In this document: positions 1 to 9,311 of the stretch, piece after piece
Layout: each line of letters starts with the position of its first letter
Position numbering within the stretch: position 1 is the first letter of the stretch
Source of the DNA: Ornithodoros turicata
Lineage: Eukaryota > Arthropoda > Arachnida > Ixodida > Argasidae
Assembly: GCF_037126465.1 (NCBI RefSeq)
Contig: NC_088201.1
Coordinates: 189,560,031 to 189,624,030, forward strand
Length of the DNA: 64,000 bases
Reading direction: 5' to 3'
Notes under the pieces: model-generated
Seen by the model: the letters and a program-made list of their open reading frames with translations, nothing else
What the model was told of the DNA's origin: nothing
The model's database searches: none
Translations under genes and position numbers: made by a program

Positions 1-16
1 TTTCATGTCAAAGATT

Positions 17-1985
17 TTATCGATTATCTGAGAGGGCGTGGGGTCGCCCGGGTAGCACTTCTGTAGGCGTTGTAAGGCTTTTGAATTTGGAATCGCTGAA
101 TATAGTGACTTTCTGCGCATGTAGGCTGGCAACGAATCCAAACGCCTTTTGAATGACGACGACTTCCGCTGCGGTTGAGGAAACTTTGCGGTCGGAGCGG
201 CCCATCCAGGTTTGGTTTAGGGCAGGGATCCAGAAAGCAGGAGAGCTGCTTTCCCGGGAGTGGCTTGTTGAGCCGTCAGTGTACACGTGCAGGGAGTCGT
301 CTTCTTGCAGGATGGCTTCTGTAGCGTATTGTCTGGAAACAACAGTGGGGGTAGCATTCTTGCGGCGTAGGCCCTTGATTGTGCACTTCACTATGGGTAA
401 TTCTATGAGGTGAGGGGCTATAGCAGGAAGGGAGGTGGGTCTTGGCTTGACAAGTAGTGTGTAGGTTCCGTGACCTAATTCTTTAAAACGGGACCTCTTG
501 TGCTTTCTGATGCGTCGAATAATTCCTATTCCAGGGGTCGTTCTGTGAAGTCAGTCATACTGGCGAAGGAGCCGTTCAGTGGCTAGGAGACGGAGAGGTG
601 TAGAAACAGCTTCACGATATACGAGCTCACTTGAAGGCTGCTGCGGGAGACCCATAACTGTCCGCAAACCCATGCAGTGGATGGCTTCAAGTAAGGTTTG
701 TCTGGATGAGGGTGGCAGTGCATAGTGCAGGACGTAGAGCATAGCTGAAGCAGTGCTTCAGCAGGCGAAGCAGGGCTTTTGGTGAGGATCCCCTGTTGGT
801 GCCTTGTAATCGTTATAGGGCTTGCTGTAGAGGTGAACAAGCGGCTTTTGTGGCCAAAACTTGGGGGGTCCAAGATAGCTTGTTGTCTATAGTTACCCCG
901 ACGAAGCGATGCTTCTTGACTGACGGTATGTGGCAGTCGTGGAGCTCTACTCTGACGACTCTGTGGCTTCTTCGGTTCAGGATCATGAACCGAGCTTTGT
1001 CTCTAGAAATGGAGAGTCCAATGTTCTCGAGGGATTCATCTATGACAGCTAGGGCTGAGTTGATGCTCCTTTTTATATCACACATGCGGCAACCAACACA
1101 CCAGATAGCCACGTCGTCCGCATAAATGTACATAGAGGTGATAAGCTTCGTGCGAGGAAGACTGGCTGGGAGACGTGCAAGGGCCATATTGAAAAGGATG
1201 GAGCTCAATACATTGCCCTGGGGAAGACCGCCGATGGGACGTTCACTGCTGAGATGTGTTCCGAGTCTGACTTGTGCGGTACGTCCTGTTAGAATATTTG
1301 CAACGAAGCGTAGTGTCTGCCCTGAAATACCAATGTCTAGTAGAAAACGTACAGCTACTGCAGGAGTGAGATTGTCGACAATGCCTGCTTGATGTTCACG
1401 AAGACTGCAAGAGTTGATAGTTCCTTCTTTTTTGCACTATCATTGACTGAGCAGAATTCAAGAATGTTACCTGTGGCGTTGAGTCCCCTTCTGAATCCAG
1501 TCATGCATGTTGGCAGGATATTGTTGGTCTCAAGGAACCAGTTTACACGTGTCCGAACAAGGCATGAGGCACAAGGCAAGTACATGAGTTTGGCCATACA
1601 TGATGTGAGTGAGACTGGGCGATATGAAGCTATTTCTTCTCTTGCCTTGCCCTGCTTTAAGATTGGAGTTACTACGGCATGTTTCCATGGAGAAGGCACT
1701 TCTCCAGACTCCCAAGCTTCATTGAAGAATCTAAAAAACCGGTTTCTGGCATTTTCACCCAGGTTTTTGAGGGCTTGATATGGAGTCTTATCTAGACCAG
1801 GGGCACTGCGTCGACAGCACTTAAGGACAGCTTGGTTTAGCTCAGTGATGGTGAAAGGAGCGCCGAGAATGTGGGCGCAGGTGGAGGCAGAAGGACAGCC
1901 CGGGTCTGAGTATCCAGTAGGAGGTCTTATGGGAGCGTCTGTAAATTCCTCAGCCCAGAGGCGGAGAGTTTTCATTTTCCCAGGG
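17..1985 (-). pseudogene. Non-LTR retrotransposon ORF2 fragment: RT plus RNase H (element 1)
   Basis: Read on the minus strand from 1985 down, this gives a reverse transcriptase N-terminal part (SAPGLDKTPYQALKNLG, then SWKHAVVTPILKQGKA and SYRPVSLTSC), the catalytic YADD near 1110-1130, and an RNase H domain (VYTDGS, STAAE, FSDSK) at 17-391. RT followed by RNase H is typical of the I/R1-like non-LTR group. The frame is broken into at least four pieces (1355-1985, 813-1208, 551-873, 17-391), so it is a dead copy. Its 3' end lies outside the window. Its endonuclease and ORF1 continue at 2816-3990 after an insertion. The product would copy element RNA into DNA at a nicked target. Confidence 0.85.
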
Positions 1986-2815
1986 GGGGCAAGGGCGCAC
2001 CGCGAAATAAGTACTCTCGCGGGGGGGGGGGGGGGGGGGGGCGATATGTTCATTAAGAAAAAAAAGGAAGGTAAACCAGATGGATGTCGGTGTGTTATTC
2101 CAAAAAAAGAGTGAAATGGGGAAGACAAAAAAGGCAAAGAAAAAAGAAAGCAAAAGAAAACAAAATGACGGAAAGACCAGGAAAAGAAAAATGAATAACA
2201 CAAAACTAAAGCTGAAGAATCACACACTCTGGTGGGATCTTATGATGTATGCAGAACTGGTATAGAAATAAGAGGAAGGAAGAACAGAAAAAAAAGAAAA
2301 AAGAAAAAAACAGAGAGAACGTGAACAGTGAACATGTGCACAACTGAAGGCATTACGCCTTTGAAAACTGAGTGCAAAAGGAACAAAATGCATTGAATCC
2401 TCGGTGTTTGACCCGAAATGCGCGCAATGTTATGAATATGGTCAATGAAATGGAGCAGCGGGAGTTGAACCCGCTCCCAACGAATATGCGTTCCGAAGAT
2501 TCTACCGTTACACCTCACTGGCAGCTGCTGGTACCTTTTCGACTGCTTCGTTTCATTGATCTGATTGCTTTGGGCGAAATTCAAGCTATGTGTTGTGTCA
2601 TCCTCTGTGTTTCTTCGCCTCACCTTCTACTGTGATAATGAGTATGGTGGGCGGATACATATTTTACGAATTGCAAGATACATTTTTGGGATTGGTTCCT
2701 CTTCGCTCTTTTGACCCGGGCGCGCCGAGCCCCAAAGGTTGGTGTCAGTCTCTTAGCGGGACTTCCCGGGGGAGGCGGCGCCCCCCCTAGTTGATGTTCC
2801 GGGGGGGGGGGGGGG
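1986..2815. mobile_element. Insertion splitting element 1, bounded by G-rich repeats
   Basis: Element 1 is cut between its endonuclease and RT parts. A G-run followed by CAAGGGC occurs at both edges (about 1981-1996 and 2804-2826), which looks like a target-site duplication of about 14 bp. The interior carries very long G tracts (about 2020-2041 and 2803-2818), an A/G-rich stretch (2050-2320) and a tRNA-like SINE head (2463-2537). No protein is supported. Long reading frames across this part are only low-complexity translations. Confidence 0.5.
2290..2537 (-). repeat. tRNA-derived SINE-like sequence
   Basis: On the minus strand 2537-2463 reads as a tRNA-like head: a D-arm-like GGTGTAACGGTAGAATC and a good B box GGTTCAACTCC near 2465-2480. 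It is followed by a unique-looking body and a T/C-rich tail toward 2290. The acceptor arms do not pair convincingly, so this is a SINE or tRNA relic, not a functional tRNA. Confidence 0.5.
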
Positions 2816-3300
2816 GGCAAGGGCCCCCGCGCCCCCCCGCAGTCGGCGCCTATGCCTCAGCCAGTGTGGAGAGAGATCTCTTGGCGGCGAGTTTTTGGAC
2901 GCGAGGAATCAAGCAGCGGATGTGTCTTATGCAACCTTCAATGTCTATGGAGACTGCAGGCTGGATATAGCTTGAGACTATGGTAAGGGTGGCTTGTTGT
3001 TAAAAGGGATCCGGGCGCCACCAAATTCGCAGTGGGGGCCAGATGCAACGCTCACGTCCAATTGGTGGTGAACCAAGTCTTTGCGAATAAGGAGCACAAC
3101 ATTGCCAGTGGGATAGGTTGGGATTGATGGTGCTGTCAGCTTAGTGTAGCCAGAGACACTGGCTGATGTGGTAATGCCGCATTGACAGAGCGCGACAACA
3201 GGAATGGGGCGGTGCTTCAGCCATAGCTGGAGTTCGGCGAGCTTTCCGCGGGCACCGTTGCAGTTCCAGTGCAGCAGGAAGGGGAGCTGCCTAGCTCTGT
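2816..3300 (-). pseudogene. AP-endonuclease fragment of element 1
   Basis: The minus strand encodes LLHWNCNGARGKLAELQ followed by a CQCG-type segment and a PTGNVVLLIRKD segment. This is the typical start of the APE-type endonuclease that opens ORF2 in non-LTR elements. The catalytic middle (GDFN, SDH) is missing: the sequence jumps near 2970 to linker-like codons (LIPRVQKLAAKR), suggesting an internal deletion. It continues into the RT part at 1-1985 across the insertion. The protein would nick target DNA to prime reverse transcription; this copy cannot. Confidence 0.75.
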
Positions 3301-3990
3301 TGGAGATAGCGGTTGTACAACCATTGATGGTGTCAACGCACTGAGCTCGGGCCATTGGAGGGTGCTTAAGGAGCATAGGAGTGAGCAAAGTTCTGTTCAC
3401 ATGTTAGGAGCATGGTTGTCAGGGCTAGGATCAGGCAGAAAAGAAGCTGATGATCGAGTGCTGGGGAGTTAGCATCATAGCAAGGAAGGCTCTTTATCCG
3501 GTTGGCAGCCCAGGACACTCGTGGACAGCCTTCAGCACTGAAAGGGCGATGTTGATTAACGCTGCCGTCGATGGAAGAGGGCCTCCAGGAGCTGCCGGTT
3601 CGGAGGATGGCGAGTGGTGGCGTACTTGCTTCTCCCGCTGAGGGACGATTGCGGCTGGAGCTCTGGAAGGACTGATAGTGGGGTTCCTGGGATCCAACAC
3701 GTGATCTTGAACAAGGGGGAGGGGGGCTGGGATCCTGTTCTAGTTGGCCTCTGGTTCGTGTCAGAACATTCGTACGATGACGCTGTACGGAACCGAGGTA
3801 GCGTTCACTAAGGGACACATCAGAGACGTAGATGAGGCCTGACAGTGCCTGCTTGGGGGTGGGTAGAAACGGTGACACTTTGATCACACACAGACGCGTG
3901 GGATTAAGAAGCTTGTTCACACAACCGCTGGTACACACGTCGATGGCGACGATGTTCTTCGGATGGATGAGAACTTCGTTGGGAGCTTCT
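3301..3990 (-). pseudogene. ORF1 fragment of element 1
   Basis: The minus strand contains APNEVLIHPKNIVAIDVCTS, then KLLNPTRLC and FLPTPKQALSGLIYVSDVS. The same pattern occurs in ORF1 at 32066-32677 and 48185-48451 in this window (kNi.AvD, L.Lc...V..flP), so it is the conserved N-terminal ORF1 module of these retrotransposons, thought to bind element RNA. A low-complexity proline/serine tail follows to the endonuclease. The N-terminus is cut at about 3990, where the mini-exon array begins. Confidence 0.7.
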
Positions 3991-4680
3991 TGGGAACATT
4001 TCTGGCCACATTCCAGGGCATTTCCATCTTTCGTGATTGTTTCTTCAAGAAAGGTAAGTGCTCGTGGCATGCTGGTTGCGTGTTCCGCTCACCCACATTT
4101 TTTTTCCCTTGCAGTGTTTGAAAGAGAGAACACTTCTGGCCACATTCCAGGGCATTTCCATTTTTCGTGATTGATTCTTCGAGAAGGTGAGTGCTCGTGG
4201 CATGCTGGTTGCGTGTTCCGCTCACCCACATTTTTTTTCCCTCGCAGTGTTTGAAGGAGAGAACACTTCTGGCCACATTCCAGGGCATTTCCATTCTTCG
4301 TGATTGTTTCTTCGAGAAGGTGAGTACTCGTGCAAGCTGGTTACCTGTTCCGCTGACCCACATTTTTTTTCCCTTGCAGTGTTTGAAAGAGAGAACACTT
4401 CTGGCCACATTCCAGGGCATTTCCATTTTTCGTGATTGATTCTTCGAGAAGGTGAGTGCTCGTGGCATGCTGGTTGCGTGTTCCGCTCACCCACATTTTT
4501 TTTCCCTCGCAGTGTTTGAAGGAGAGAACACTTCTGGCCACATTCCAGGGCATTTCCATTCTTCGTGATTGTTTCTTCGAGAAAGGTGACTGCTCGTGGC
4601 AAGCTGGTTACCTGTTCCTCTAACCCACATTTTTCTTCTTGCAGTGGCTGAAAGAGAGTGTGTTCCTGGCCACCATGAGT
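3991..4680 (+). repeat. Tandem array of about 132-bp units, each with splice-like signals
   Basis: Four full units plus partial end copies. Each has a T/C tract ending in TTGCAG or TCGCAG, a 72-73-nt block, then AAG|GTGAGT or a variant, then about 60 nt. Blocks lie at 4115-4186, 4248-4319, 4380-4451 and 4513-4585; a leading part ends at 4053 (AAG|GTAAGT) and a trailing part starts at 4645. Three blocks are exactly 24 codons; one reading is CLKERTLLATFQGISI followed by a short tail. Blocks 1 and 3 carry an in-frame TGA where blocks 2 and 4 have TGT, so the array is a duplicated dimer. An AATAAA lies at 4705-4710. Function unknown; no family recognised. Confidence 0.8.
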
Positions 4681-4710
4681 AATAATTATCCATTGTACAT
4701 CGTTAATAAA

Positions 4711-5350
4711 TTGTGCTTGCTCAAAATCATCACGTGTTACATATTATCATGCATGCCATACCTTTCTTATACTTCAGTCTGAAGTTATCTGCTATTTGTC
4801 GCCACTCATAAACCCCTGCAAATACAGAATGTAAAAAGAAACAGCTAATGGCAGTTTCAAATACTACACGATGTCCGTCATCGAAACGGGACACCGTAAA
4901 GATAAACAACAAACAACAGTTCCAAATACTGGCAGATGCCAGTCATCAAAACTTGCGCCCGTAAAAAAGAACTACAAATGGCAGTTACAAATGCTGGCAG
5001 ATGGCGTCATTAATACGGGACAGCTTAAAGGGACTGTGACCAGAAGTTCGACAGATCTTTCGTTTGCATCTATTACGAAGGTATAGTGTGCCTCCAAGCC
5101 ACACGCGAAATATTTTGGCTGTGCGCGGCGGCAAAGTTTGCCAAACGGCGAGCTGAAAACCGGCTTTGCTTTTGCTCCTCAACTCGCGCAATCGGGGCCG
5201 AAATCTAGCCTCTTTGTAGTGGACATCCGCAAATTTTCGTGTGCGTGACGAAAGCACGAGGCCCACGTTTCATTGGGCGATCGGACCGGAAGTTCTGTTG
5301 TTAGTGAGTTTGTGAGAGCGCCGGCATCCGTCCGGAAAGCGATCTTCAAT
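4711..5350. other. No recognised feature
   Basis: After the AATAAA at 4705-4710 I see no coding pattern. Part of 4860-4990 repeats a short phrase (GGCAGATG, AGTTACAAATG-like) two or three times. 5100-5290 is more GC-rich and could hold a promoter for the gene remnant that follows, but no clear core promoter is visible. Confidence 0.3.
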
Positions 5351-6455
5351 ATGGACGTCGAAGGAAGAAATGCGGAGACTTCGAGCCCGGAACTTCTTTC
5401 TGATCTTTCTGCGACAAAGAAGAAAATTCTGCGTGCTGAACAGCTCGGTAGGCTTTCGAAACGTCGCCGATGCCGCGAATGCGGTACGAAGTTAGAGCTC
5501 TACGAACATTGGTCACAGATGGAGCAAACAGCATGAGTCGCCTGTCTTCAGGTAAGCGATGAGCTTTTTAACGCACACTGTGATCGAACACGTTAACGTT
5601 CTCTGAAATTTCGTGTTCTGATATTTAATGCGCACTTGCTGTTCATGGTGCCGGTGTGGCTGGTGCGTCATAATGCCGAAGGAGATCGAATGCTTGTGCT
5701 GCCAGGAGCTCGAAAACACTGCCGAATGACTGCAGTATGTGTGCATTACAACCCACGAAGGTTTCCAACTTCTACGCTTCAATATGACTGTCCTGAAGGT
5801 CGCATATTGAACTCCGTGGGCAGCGCGAACCTATGAGCGGCTATATTCACAAGTAAGTCACATGTGTCCTTGTCGAACGATGTTAAAACTTGGGCGCCAA
5901 AACTGGTTTGGTCCTGCATTAAAGTCGCTAAAAACTCCAGTACAGGGCGCAGCACATAAAAAAGACTATACAGTACACAACTCTGAACTGGAGAAAACTA
6001 ATAGAGGCAAATTTGTAATTGTCAGTGTGCTGTGTCCTGAGTCACGTTTTTATGTATTGCCCTGTGCATAAGGTTTTAGCGTAGGTTTTTAGCGATATTG
6101 AGTGTTTTTGATTGTCCATTAGGTGAAAAGTAAAACAATGTTGGTTTCTAAAAGAACACAGCATGTGTAGTAATGTACAGGGTGTGGGCAGGTAAACTGC
6201 AGTTGCTCTCAGGTACATGTGGAAGTGACACTGCACACACACTGTACTGTAACCGGTTACTTATTTGCCTAAACTATATTTTATGTACATCCGTGTAGAC
6301 GATACAGATACACTGGGTATCGTCAGTTTGCAAGGTGAGTATGGCAGAAGCTTGGGAAAAACAAGAGCATGGTCATCCCAGCCTGCGCAGTGAAGAGGAT
6401 CTGGCAAGCCTTCCCCACAGAAACTGCCATAGGCTTCAAGTACCCAAGATCCTGA
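5351..6455 (+). pseudogene. P2X7 intracellular-domain family gene remnant, about three exons
   Basis: Block 1 (5351-5551) starts MDVEGRNAETSSPELL, has CRECGTK, and ends at CAG|GTAAGC. Block 2 (about 5640-5852) reads CRCGWCVIMPKEIECLCCQE, then after a TGA LQYVCITTHEGF, and ends CAA|GTAAGT. Block 3 (6299-6455, after GTGTAG) reads RYRYTGYRQFAR, a TGA in a tryptophan-like position, then VWQKLGKNKSMVIPACAVK and FPTETAIGFKYP. The WC.CG.C..MP...EC.CC signature and YRQF/LGK/iPaCaV.. IR..FP motifs fit the cysteine-rich zinc-binding P2X7 cytoplasmic domain, found in many stand-alone invertebrate proteins. In-frame TGAs near 5532, 5727, 5808 and 6336 and a phase mismatch between blocks 2 and 3 make it a pseudogene. 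Confidence 0.65.
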
Positions 6456-6711
6456 ATGGAGGTACCTCTTCGCACAGCTCGTCTATCGCATTTAAACTAA
6501 TTCAACATCTGTATTTAGGATGATGTATAGCTCTCAGAGTGATGCATGGCTCATGAGTTCAATATGTTGTGTTGAAACACAACACTTAGTTCTTTTTATT
6601 GAGTCTTGCGGAACGATAGATGAGCACTCCTTTTGTGACATTGTGTACCGTTGCTACAGTGAACAATTTCTTGAGCAAGACTGATGAACAAACGAAAAAC
6701 ATCTTAGACAT

Positions 6712-7241
6712 ATGCAGATGATTGTTGTTAACTGTCGAAGTATAAAAAATAAAGTCGATGAATTTGCCTTGCTTGTTGAAGCATTATGTCCCGATATTGT
6801 AGTAGGTACGGAATTCTGGCTGGATGATAGTATAGCTGATGAGGAGGTGTTTCCTATAGGTTATACCGTGTACCGAAATGACCGTCACGCGCATGGTGGT
6901 GGTGTGTTTATTCTGGTCAGAAGTTCAATCAGGAGTTCTAGATATAATATTAACACCCATGGATGCGAATCTGTTTGGTGCGTGGTCGAGGGACATAATG
7001 GTTTTCAGGCGGCTGTTTGTGCGTTTTATCGGCCCCCTGACTCTGATTGTGGATCTGTGTTGTCGTTGTGCAATGAAATTTCTCTTGTCAGTGCCAATTG
7101 TGTTATACTAGCAGGAGATTTCAATCTCCCCAACATCGAGTGGAACACTGTACCTGTATTTTTGAGTAATGCCGGGGCTTATCGTGAATTGTTGCTAATT
7201 GTTGGGCTAATTGTTGAAATGTTGCTAATTGTTGGGCTAAG
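6712..7241 (+). pseudogene. Endonuclease part of a CR1/Jockey-like retrotransposon
   Basis: MQMIVVNCRSIKNKVDEF starts an APE-type endonuclease: ALCPDIVVGTEFWLDD, GGGVFILVR, CAFYRPPDSD and LAGDFNLPNIEWNT (the GDFN catalytic motif) follow in order. After about 165 residues the frame runs into a short direct repeat (GTTGCTAATTGTTGGGCTAA, twice between 7188 and 7242) and stops. The C-terminal half of the domain (SDH motif) is missing, so an internal deletion separates it from the RT frame starting at 7242. The ORF1 region expected upstream was not recognised, so the copy is probably 5'-truncated. Confidence 0.8.
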
Positions 7242-9047
7242 TTGTCCTTAGTCTCCTGGGATTTAAAATGTCAACTCAAACATGCTAAACGTAATTACTT
7301 TCAAGCATTAAATGATCGTGTTGGAGACAGTAAGGAGCTGTGGAAACATATTAGGAGCCTTAACAAAACACAAGTTGGAATCGGTGACATCATGTTAAAC
7401 AATTCCAGCTTAACTAATGGAATTGATAAAGCCAACGCGTTCAATGGCTACTTTCAATCTGTTTTTACTGTTTCCAACAATCAACGCGCAAAACCTGATT
7501 TTCACGTGCATATTTTGTCACCTATGCCTCCAATTGAATTTAGTATAAACGGTATTGAGAAGTTGCTCAATGATCTGGCTGTCAAAAAAAGTTGCGGTCC
7601 TGACATGATCCCTGCATTTGTGTTGCAGCGCTGTAGCTTCATCTTTGCTGTTTATTTGTACTTTTTGTTCGACTTATCTTTATCAACGTCTTTGCTCCCT
7701 GATGAGTGGAAGTATGCTAATGTTGTGCCCGTGTTTAAAGCGGGAGATAAGCGCCTTGTCGAAAATTACAGGCCAGTGTCACTCTTGTGTATCGCATCAA
7801 AGGTTCTTGAGCATATTATCTATTCAAATATTGCTAAACACTTAAGTACCAACAATTTTTTGTCACCAGCTCAACATGGCTTTCGACCGGGATGCTCATG
7901 TGTTACCCAATTGGTTTGTTTTCATCATGACGTCACCCAGGCGTGGGACGAGGGCTTTCAAACAGACTGTGTGTTCTTGGACTTCCGTAAAGCCTTCGAC
8001 ACCGTGCCCCATACCCTGTTGTACCATAAATTAGAAAAGTTAGGTCTGGACCCATTGGTGCTCAGGTGGTTAAGAAATTACATCACTAACAGGATGCAGC
8101 GCGTTGTTGTTAATAGTACTTCTTCTCGTTGGTCTCGTGTTACGTCAGGGGTACCACAAGGGTCAGTGTTAGGCCCTTTACTTTTTTTAATATACATTAA
8201 TGACATAACGAGTAACATTGAATCCAATATTCGGTTGTTTGCAGACGATTGCATCGTATATCGCAAAATTAGGGACGGGAATGACAGAAGAATCCTTCAA
8301 AGTGACCTTGACCGCGTTTACGAGTGGTGTGATAGGTGGGAGATGGCACTGAATGCATCAAAATGTAATGTAATGCACTTTAACCGCCCCCATCGCTCAA
8401 TTTCACATACTTACTTTATAGGATCTACCCCCATTTCTGCAACCAGTGAGTACAAGTATCTGGGTGTTACGTTTCAGTCAAATTTGCACTGGGAGGGACA
8501 GGTTAATCAAGTTGTTTCCAAGGCCAGCCGTACGTTGTTTTTTATCCGGCGCAACTTTAAAAATACTCCACCGACAGTAAGGGAAACAGTCTATAAAGCA
8601 TACGTTCTTCCTATTTTAGAATATGCTTCTGCTGTGTGGGACCCGCACAAAGAGTATCTGCGTAAAAGAATTGAGTGTGTACAGAATATAGCCGCTAGAT
8701 TTGTTACGGGCAACTATTCCATGGAGACTCGTTCCCCTGAGTTGGTTAAAGCATTAGGCTGGGAGTCATTAGAGCTGTGTAGGAAGCACTGCCGGCTTAA
8801 ATTAATGTTTGACATTCACAGTGGTGACACTGGCCTCAATGCAATTATGTTTCTCCGTTCACCTGTTTCCATGTCATCGAGGGTTGATCACTCCAAAAAG
8901 ATAGAGCCGTACCGGTTTGACACATCTGTCTTTAAACAGCCCTTCTTCTGTGAGACAATCCCACTATGGAATTTACTGCCGCGTGAAGTTGTGTCTGCCC
9001 AAAACGGCTCTGTCTTTTTATCTAAATTGAGATCCATGCGAGATTAG
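7242..9047 (+). CDS. Reverse transcriptase ORF of a CR1/Jockey-like retrotransposon
   Basis: One uninterrupted frame of 601 residues. It holds the RT motifs in order: NYRPVSLLCIASKVLE, QHGFRPGCSC, VFLDFRKAFDTVPH, TSGVPQGSVLGPLLFLIYIND, and catalytic FADD near residue 345. A thumb/C-terminal region follows (YKYLGVTF, RTLFFIRRNF, YVLPILEYASAVWDPH) and then FFCETIPLWNLLPREVV, the usual end of such ORFs. No RNase H follows. The ATG at 7242 overlaps the end of the endonuclease frame by deletion, so the natural ORF2 start is lost. The 3' UTR ends in (AATA)n at about 9153-9175. Best preserved retrotransposon gene here, but not autonomous. Confidence 0.85.
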   Translation: MSLVSWDLKCQLKHAKRNYFQALNDRVGDSKELWKHIRSLNKTQVGIGDIMLNNSSLTNGIDKANAFNGYFQSVFTVSNNQRAKPDFHVHILSPMPPIEFSINGIEKLLNDLAVKKSCGPDMIPAFVLQRCSFIFAVYLYFLFDLSLSTSLLPDEWKYANVVPVFKAGDKRLVENYRPVSLLCIASKVLEHIIYSNIAKHLSTNNFLSPAQHGFRPGCSCVTQLVCFHHDVTQAWDEGFQTDCVFLDFRKAFDTVPHTLLYHKLEKLGLDPLVLRWLRNYITNRMQRVVVNSTSSRWSRVTSGVPQGSVLGPLLFLIYINDITSNIESNIRLFADDCIVYRKIRDGNDRRILQSDLDRVYEWCDRWEMALNASKCNVMHFNRPHRSISHTYFIGSTPISATSEYKYLGVTFQSNLHWEGQVNQVVSKASRTLFFIRRNFKNTPPTVRETVYKAYVLPILEYASAVWDPHKEYLRKRIECVQNIAARFVTGNYSMETRSPELVKALGWESLELCRKHCRLKLMFDIHSGDTGLNAIMFLRSPVSMSSRVDHSKKIEPYRFDTSVFKQPFFCETIPLWNLLPREVVSAQNGSVFLSKLRSMRD

Positions 9048-9175
9048 TGTGTTTTCTTCATTCTGTCCACGATTTCTGTATTCCTTTTTTTGTCGTGATG
9101 TATATCCCCATTCCCCTGCTCTAATGCCCCCCGGCGCTGCAGGGTATTTTGCAATAAATAAATAAATAAATAAAA
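9048..9175 (+). repeat. 3' UTR and (AATA)n tail of the CR1/Jockey-like element
   Basis: After the TAG at 9045-9047 a short UTR contains CTCTAATGCCCCCCGGCGC and GGGTATTTTGC and ends in four to five AATA repeats. A short microsatellite tail instead of poly(A) is usual for this group. Confidence 0.75.
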
Positions 9176-9311
9176 ACAGAGTCTGTCTTCCAAATATGTA
9201 TGTTCCTTGTGCCCTCTGTATTTGTTAATTGACCCATGTTGATGCCCCCCCCCCCCCCTCATGTAATGCCTGGGAGGGCCTTTGAGGTATATTCATAAAT
9301 AAATAAATAAA
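9176..9311 (+). repeat. Second, related retrotransposon 3' end
   Basis: A second 3'-UTR-like block sits directly downstream: TAATGCCTGGGAGGGCCT, GAGGTATATTCATAA, then an (AATA)n tail to about 9311. It resembles the preceding 3' UTR (ATGCC, GGTAT, AATAAATA), so it is a severely 5'-truncated copy of a related family. A C-run interrupts it at about 9246-9259. Confidence 0.55.

Noticed and set aside
1986..2227. Upstream part of a long minus-strand frame rich in F, L and S, plus glycine/proline runs
   Set aside because: It is a translation of A/G-rich and G-run DNA inside the insertion. Only the part below about 1985 has RT motifs.
4090..4600. Minus-strand frames through the mini-exon array as a repetitive protein
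   Set aside because: The open frames arise because the unit length is close to a multiple of three; the plus-strand splice signals explain the structure better.
3991..4680. CRISPR-like repeat-spacer array
   Set aside because: Both parts of the unit are repeated, so there are no unique spacers, and the window is eukaryotic.
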